Shown here: positions 58,337 through 64,000 of the stretch, one piece after another
Numbering within the stretch: the first letter of the stretch is position 1
Layout of the letters: each line of letters begins with the position of its first letter
NCBI GenBank assembly: GCA_025642065.1
Contig: JAODUP010000031.1
Location: forward strand, 507,501-571,500
Source: Paralvinella palmiformis
Lineage: Eukaryota; Annelida; Polychaeta; Terebellida; Alvinellidae
Direction of reading: 5' to 3'
DNA length: 64,000 bases
Made by a program: the position numbers and the translations under genes
The notes under the pieces: model-generated
The model's database searches: none
Told to the model about the DNA's origin: nothing
Seen by the model: only the letters and a program-made list of their open reading frames with translations

Positions 58337-59396
58337 TGTCTTCCGTCTTTTTTCAAACGCAGAAGTGCTGTCTCAGTGCTATACCCACCTTTGTATACTG
58401 ACTGCATCAAGTTCATGTACTAGCATATCATATTTTCTTTGCGTGACTATTAGTTTCTCAATGATCTATGAATGCGTCGGTAAATTCGATACACGTCGAT
58501 AGTTTTTCAGCTGTTCCGGATCCAGATTTGATTGCTTTATGAGAGGGTTAACTCTTGTAACTTTCGGACTTGTCGGAAAACCACATTTTTTAATGAATTG
58601 ATGGTCATCTTTGTTAATACGGGACTTAAAGAGCTGATACAATTTTAAGCATTTTTGTTGGTATTAGATCTAGTACGCATGAAGCACCCGAAAGCTTAAC
58701 TACCACCTTTCGCATTTGTTCCTCTGTAACGGGCTAGGATCAATTTAAAACAAAATCTGTGATTTTATCCGTGTCTGTAACATCGTATTCTGGATTAGCG
58801 TGCGATACTGACTGTAGTCCATTTCCAAGAACTCATCCACTTGAATTATAGCTCCCATATACATATGTTGATGTACCACTAGTCCAGTTTTACTCATAAT
58901 CGTTCCGGTTGCCTTTATCATGTTTCCCTGCTTGAACAGCCTGATTGTACCATGGTACAGTAGCACACTTAACGAACGTTTTGGTTTTTATAGGAGCATT
59001 TTTATCTAGGAGAAACTCCAAGCTATTGTTATATTGATCTACCAATTTGTCTAGTGTGTTTTGGGGGAAAATGTGGCCTATAATGTATTAAATACTCCCT
59101 TTCTCCAACTTGTTCAGGAGAAAGCCCTTACTCCCCTTCCAATAGATAAGGGCCACTACTATGTTAGTGTGACTATCACTACCTCAAGGCCAGCCTTTCA
59201 CTACGCCTCCCCCCGTCCCCGCATCTACACCTCCCTCCACGAACGCCACGGCAATAGCGTCGCGCTGTTTTTACAAGCCGCCACAGGTGAGCTGTCGTCT
59301 ACTCTATTCCCTACTGAAAAGGCTGGAAATTTGTAAGTCAGCCTGGTCTACAAAGCGATCAGATAACATGGACGATTACCCAAGATATTATGACCT

Positions 59397-59864
59397 TCAC
59401 GTGTTACTTATTACCAGGCCGATGATACCACCCGATACGTGTGTTCTCTCTTTTACATTTCGAAGCATGTTAGCAGAATGTAGAAGTTCCACTAGATGCT
59501 TGGTCTCAGTCTCTGTTGGTTTGTCCAAGTGTATACTGTAGTCATCAGCAATGATTACCTCATCAGATATAGAAGACAACTCATCGAGGAGAGTGGCAAA
59601 TTCAGCGAAAAAGTCCGAGCTCTTTACCTTGCTCTTCTTAGTCGGATGGAGGCGACATATGATGATGATGTGAACACTGAACCCACCAACAGTCAGCATA
59701 ACATGGACACTTTCGTACGACTTGGCCTTAATGGCTGAATGCATCTCAAGCCCGATGTCATCAAGATACAGAATGTCCACCCCACCACCTCTCTTGCCTG
59801 TGTGGGCCTTGTGACGGAATTTATAACCAGACGGTGTCACATCTCCTATGTTTGTAATGTCCAT
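59397..59864 (-). pseudogene. LINE endonuclease domain remnant
   Basis: 155 codons with 'SGYKFRHKAHTGKRGGGVDI', 'SYESVHVMLTVGGFSVHIII' and 'DEVIIADDYSIHLDKPTETE'. In active enzymes the block reads 'GD.N', so here the catalytic Gly-Asp-x-Asn has decayed. Confidence 0.78.
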
Positions 59865-59999
59865 TTCACATCCGCTAAGCCAAGTTTCAGTCAGAAGGGC
59901 AGTATAGGAACATCACCACCAGATGCTAAACATTGTGACTCTTTCTTGTCTGGGTGTGACCTACTAAATACTATATAAACTGCAATGCAAAACCATCGA

Positions 60000-60913
60000 T
60001 TGATAAAACAGTTTTAACTCTTAATACTATAATAATGTGACTAGTTCTATCAAACGCCACATGTAGGTCTAGAAGAAATCATCGAGGGCTGTCGCACGCT
60101 TACTCGTTGTTCGCAGCAGGTAGTCTGAAACACTTGACACGTTCTTTTAGATTAATATGTAGAATGAACTGAGGCACGTAGCTTATTGATGTTTATATAT
60201 TTTTAAGGTGTTTCCATAATTTAATTTCACTGAACTTGCCTTGAAAGGGTAAATTGTGAAAGAAGTAAGCCGATTTCTATTTGGATTTCTGTTCGGATTT
60301 CGATGATGTTTTTTCTTCTCAAAGAATTTCTAAATTCCTTTGTGAAACCATTATCCGAACTGTGATATATAATCTTAGCATCCTCATGGCAATCCATGTT
60401 CTTATACATCACTTCACTGAAAACCTGAGTGTTATTATGGGCATCGTATATTTACTAAAACCATTTTTTATCATTTACCCAGCTGGAAGTAGCTGTCAAC
60501 AAAAAGAAACTCGGCGGCAAAAGACAGTATTGAATATCGAAGAGCGTTTTGGTTATTAGTTTATTCTACTTTGGCAATGGTCATCTTTAAATTAGAACCA
60601 GACGATGATTTTATAACGGTGTGAAGGTTGGCTTTATAAAGAATGGCAAGACTACTGTAGCACTACTTCACTACATAACACTACTCTACCACTACTTCAT
60701 CCCAATTACACAGACATTGTAGGGTTTTAAATTCAGGCAAGGATCAAACATTTACCAAATATAGATATACTTAATCTTTTGTAGCAGATGTGAACGATAT
60801 CTGAATTAATCTGTACATTTTACATTGTACATAAGCAGTTCACATCCTTATAGATGGCATACGTATTGCTAATCTATATAAGTACTGTTTACCAATCGCT
60901 TGAGATAAAGGTC

Positions 60914-60950
<37 letters not shown>

Positions 60951-61188
60951 TAGATTTAATAAAGCACCGTTACTAGGTTACACAGCACTGAACTATTCAT
61001 TAACCTTAAGACGGAAGGTTAAAGATCACAATTAAATAAAAGTACACGAAGACTTTGGTACTTGTGTACTTATATAAAGTATATACTTTTTTCTGAGACG
61101 TGTACAGGAACTGACAAATACATGGACATATAGTTATTGTTGTTTACGTGTAGTTCGTTCTCAGGTAGAGGGTCTGGATGAGAAGTGG
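60000..61188. other. Intergenic DNA, no gene recognised
   Basis: Contains a second LINE tail on the minus strand, (AAT)n plus 'tttaataaagcaccg' at 60914-60975. No exon could be supported. Confidence 0.45.
60914..60975 (-). repeat. LINE 3' end with (ATT)n tail
   Basis: Same end structure as 57385-57440: (AAT)n then 'taaagcacc' on the plus strand. Confidence 0.6.
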
Positions 61189-61202
61189 ATATCGTGAGGC
61201 GA

Positions 61203-61398
61203 TGATGAAGATGGTGATGATTGATGTTTTACGGCCACTTTTGTATACATGGTAAGCTAAATGGGCCGAGCGACATGCAAAGTAATGAAGCGAAGTCAAA
61301 GATGAAACACCATTCAGATATGCCCACGCCGCGATTCGAACACAGGTGGTAGTGATCTGTGGTCCAACACTTTACCGCTAGACCACGGGGGCGCCCCC
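61203..61398 (-). repeat. SINE family A with 14-bp target-site duplication
   Basis: Inverted full-length copy. The flanks 'atatcgtgaggcga' (61189-61202) and 'atattgtgaggcga' (61399-61412) differ at one base. Confidence 0.88.
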
Positions 61399-62167
61399 AT
61401 ATTGTGAGGCGAAAAACGTCAACGGAACCGAAGCTGATCTGGTCATTGTTTGCAATTATTTTTTTTAAACATCACCTCTTAAAGTAAAAATAATTGTGTA
61501 TGATAGTAATTATGTGTAACGTTGTGTATGTGTCACTTCCACATTATAGAGCATAGCACAGCAATTAATGGTGACGTTAAGGAACAGTCAAGGTCAATGC
61601 TATAGCTATTGGTTAGTTTCAAACATAAACGAAATGAACGGCTTGCGCACTTACACAAGCATACAAAGTGCTAAGTAGCTTTTGCATTTTCACCAGTTAT
61701 TGGTTATTATTGGTAATAATAAGATCTAATGAGCTTACTTGGATTATCGCTAATCTGTACTCAGATGCGATATGCTTTGGCCAATGTTATTGTGAAAAGA
61801 AACCTTTCCATGAAGCATTAGCATAAAGCATAACGTATTTGCTTCCATTCCTTAGACGAGTTATTGGACAAGAACCTAAACGTATCCCTATTGATGAACA
61901 TTGCTTATTAATATTTCTTCTCGTCGATCGATAGTACATTTAGGTAATAAAAGGACTACGATGACGTAGCATTCATAATTTAAAATATTTCTGAAGAGAA
62001 TCGAAATTAAAACACATCGGACAAATTAACTTATAAAAGACAAAAGAATTATTTATCAACATAATATGTACATATCGAATTGGCCTAATCATACTAAATA
62101 CAAATATTATATAATGATAATGAACTAACCGAAGATCTTGAGCATTAAATATAATGTGGGAGCTTAC

Positions 62168-62218
62168 CAATGAAACAATGAGGCGTAACAATACAAACAG
62201 ACGAATCAATGACGCCAT
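62168..62218 (-). other. Possible signal-peptide exon
   Basis: A 17-codon frame 'MASLIRLFVLLRLIVSL' ends exactly at a consensus donor 'gtaagc'. The residues look like a signal peptide or anchor. No downstream exon was found, so this may be chance. Confidence 0.2.
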
Positions 62219-62307
62219 CGAACGTGTTTCAAATGAGATAATAAAAAACAAAGGCAGATTCAGCACTTGATGAAAGTGGTAATAAATGCTTAGAACAGTA
62301 AATCATT

Positions 62308-62422
62308 TGTAATGAAGTGAAGTCAAAGATGAAACAACCTTCAGATATGCCAACGCCGAGATTCGAATTCGGGTGGTAGTGATCTGTGGTCCAACGCGTT
62401 ACCGCTAGACCACGGAGGCGCC
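62308..62422 (-). repeat. SINE family A, 3'-truncated copy
   Basis: Inverted head ('accgctagaccacggaggcg') and B-box complement ('gagattcgaattcggg'). The body stops at 'aatgaagtgaagtcaaagat'. Confidence 0.8.
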
Positions 62423-62730
62423 GCTAACTAACTTAGAGAATTGGTGGTGGGGGTTATTAGTTCCCAGAGTGTTAATCCAATATAACTTTGTTATTTATGC
62501 CCAACCATAGACATAAAATATCTTTATTTTATTTATTTATTATTTATTATTAATCAGCCTCCAAAACGGCAGTAATAATATGGGACATCCTAAATCATAA
62601 ATCCATCACGGGTTATATCACAGTATAATCGTGATAAATGACCAGTAAAAACAATACGTAGCTTAAGATGACAAACATTAGATAAAACAAGATCGAATAG
62701 AATCTAAAATGGTATCAGCAACATGTTAAT

Positions 62731-63577
62731 CATCATAGAGTCATTAAATATAGCATCTGTCGTACACTATCAACCAGTCCGTCATCATAGAGTCATTAAA
62801 TATAACATCTGTCGTAAACTATCAACCAGTCCGTCATCGTAGAGTCATTAAATATAACATCTGTCGTACACTATCAACCATCCCATCATCGTAGAGTCAT
62901 TAAAATATAACATCTGTCGTACACTATCAACCAGTCCGTCATCATAGAGTCATTAAATATAACATCTGTCGTAAACTATCAACCAGCCCGTCATCGTAGA
63001 GTCATTAAAATATAACATCTGTCGTACACTATCAACCAGCCCATCATCGTAGAGTCATTAAAATATAACATCTGTCGTACACTATCAACCATCCCATCAT
63101 CATAGAGTCATTAAAATATAACATCTGTCGTACACTATCAACCAGTCCGTCATCATAGAGTCATTAAAATATAACATCTGTCGTACACTATCAACCAGCC
63201 CATCATCGTAGAGTCATTAAAATATAACATCTGTCGTACACTATCAACCAGCCCATCATCGTAGAGTCATTAAAATATAACATCTGTCGTACACTAACAA
63301 CCAGCTCATCATCGTAGAGTCATTAAAATATAACATCTGTCGTACACTAACAACCAGCCCATCATCGTAGAGTCATTAAAATATAACATCTGTCGTACAC
63401 TAACAACCAGCCCATCATCGTAGAGTCATTAAAATATAACATCTGTCGCACATATCAACCAGTTCACCATCATAGAGTCATTAAAATATAACATATGTCG
63501 TAAACTATCAACCAGTCCATCATCATAGAGTCATTAAAGTATAACATCTGTCGTACACTATCAACCAGTCCGTCATC
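62731..63577. repeat. 53-bp satellite array, about 16 copies
   Basis: Units of 52-53 bp, 'catcgtagagtcattaaaat' then 'ataacatctgtcgtacacta' and 'tcaaccagccc'. Variants with one A more or less and CGTA/CATA differences mark subtypes. It ends directly against the LINE fragment at 63578. Confidence 0.95.
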
Positions 63578-64000
63578 GGTGAAAAGTTTCCAACTTAAAA
63601 AGACATTGTCTGGCGTATTTCTCATTTATGATATATTTAATAAATGAATTGTGGGCAAATATGGACCTCACTCTTGTCAGCAAATCGACATGACCTTTCA
63701 TTTCATCAGAAACAGTCATATTCGGTAAATGTAAATAAAAAGATATTGCTCCGGAAGTGTCTTTAAAGAATGACAGAATAAGATCCATTGAGACTTCATC
63801 ACGAGATAAGATGATAGTGTATATTCTCAGGGTATCAAGTAAAGGAGTGTTACGTCATAATTTGCTAATACCGATAGCTGCCTTCAATAGTTTGGCTTGC
63901 GCCTTCTCTACGGAATCCATGTATTTACGAGGCATATTTATGGCCCGTAAACCATAGGTCAGTGCAGGGCGAATTGCGGCGTTCCAAATATATATCACGG
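63578..64000 (-). pseudogene. Non-LTR retrotransposon C-terminal remnant, runs off the window
   Basis: From 64000 downward: 'VIYIWNAAIRPALTYGLRAI', 'KYMDSVEKAQAKLLKAAIGI', a stop, then 'RNTPLLDTLRIYTIILSRDE' and a polar end closing at 63573. This matches the region after the RT domain of many non-LTR elements ('RP.L.YG', 'QAKLLK...G'). At least one stop makes it a pseudogene. Upstream parts lie beyond 64000. Confidence 0.65.

Larger units (their letters stand above)
57385..59990 (-). mobile_element. CR1-like LINE, near full-length but decayed
   Basis: Read on the minus strand: an AP-endonuclease domain (about 59950-59397; 'TETWLSG', 'KRGGG', 'VIIADDY.IHLDK') and a linker 'VPWYNQAV' near 58960. 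RT blocks follow ('LDPEQLKNYR.VSNLP', 'DLSAAFDT.DH', 'GVPQASVMGPILFIIY', catalytic 'YADDTQLY' near 58150), then a C-terminal 'IQFKTLMIIYKALNG' (near 57700). The 3' end is 'gctttataaatatacatt' plus (ATT)n at 57385-57415. Many stops and indels make it inactive. Sequence at about 59065-59390 does not fit the element. Confidence 0.8.

Noticed and set aside
61973..62266. 97-aa hydrophobic minus-strand frame resembling a chemoreceptor fragment
   Set aside because: AT-rich composition produces Phe/Ile/Leu runs. Only the 17-codon start with a donor is worth noting.
62731..63577. CRISPR-like regular array
   Set aside because: Whole 53-bp units are repeated without unique spacers, and the context is eukaryotic. 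It is a satellite.

Overview
The window is eukaryotic nuclear DNA from an animal. It has spliced genes with GT-AG introns, non-LTR retrotransposons, tRNA-derived SINEs, MITE-like elements and very dense microsatellites ((TA)n, (CA)n, (GA)n, (ACTC)n and C9-C13 runs). Gene style and repeat content suggest a lophotrochozoan, probably a mollusc; that is inference, since no species-diagnostic gene is present. No operons, CRISPR arrays, rRNA genes or bacterial genes were seen.

Three host genes can be supported, two of them only by chaining exons across introns. (1) 2839-5373 (+): the 3' half of a class C G-protein coupled receptor (ICL2 to TM7 plus a short tail), in four phase-compatible exons. The first exons, including the ectodomain and TM1-TM3, are not visible and probably lie upstream of base 1. 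(2) 16507-10954 (-): a complete Lifeguard/TMBIM (GRINA-like) gene of 11 coding exons, encoding 303 aa and ending in the family's conserved C-terminal helices. It is convergent with the receptor. (3) 49147-50799 (+): a single-exon 550-aa SERTA-domain protein (TRIP-Br/CDCA4/Taranis-like), with a splice acceptor just upstream of the start and a long 3' UTR.

The rest is intergenic or intronic and dominated by repeats. From 1 to 9 kb: SINEs, and a 37-bp minisatellite split by a SINE. From 9.3 to 10.2 kb: a MITE-like element with modular inverted ends. From 14.6 to 16.0 kb: a decayed FLYWCH/MULE transposon with long inverted repeats. From 19.2 to 20.3 kb: a dead reverse transcriptase. From 27.3 to 29.2 kb: a 1.9-kb degenerate 15-bp array. 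From 35 to 43 kb: CpG-richer unique sequence with several splice-donor-like sites that could be leader exons of the SERTA gene, mixed with 49-bp and 33-bp tandem arrays. At 47.6-48.0 kb: a 151-bp satellite. From 53.5 to 60 kb: nested non-LTR elements, a perfect-ended MITE and a SINE inside a LINE 3' UTR. From 62.7 to 63.6 kb: a 53-bp array abutting the 3' end of another LINE that runs off the window.

The three host genes have unrelated roles (signalling receptor, membrane survival/calcium protein, transcriptional/cell-cycle coregulator). Nothing indicates that they act together. I found no convincing new biological system. The most useful results are the two reconstructed spliced genes and the resolved transposon insertions.
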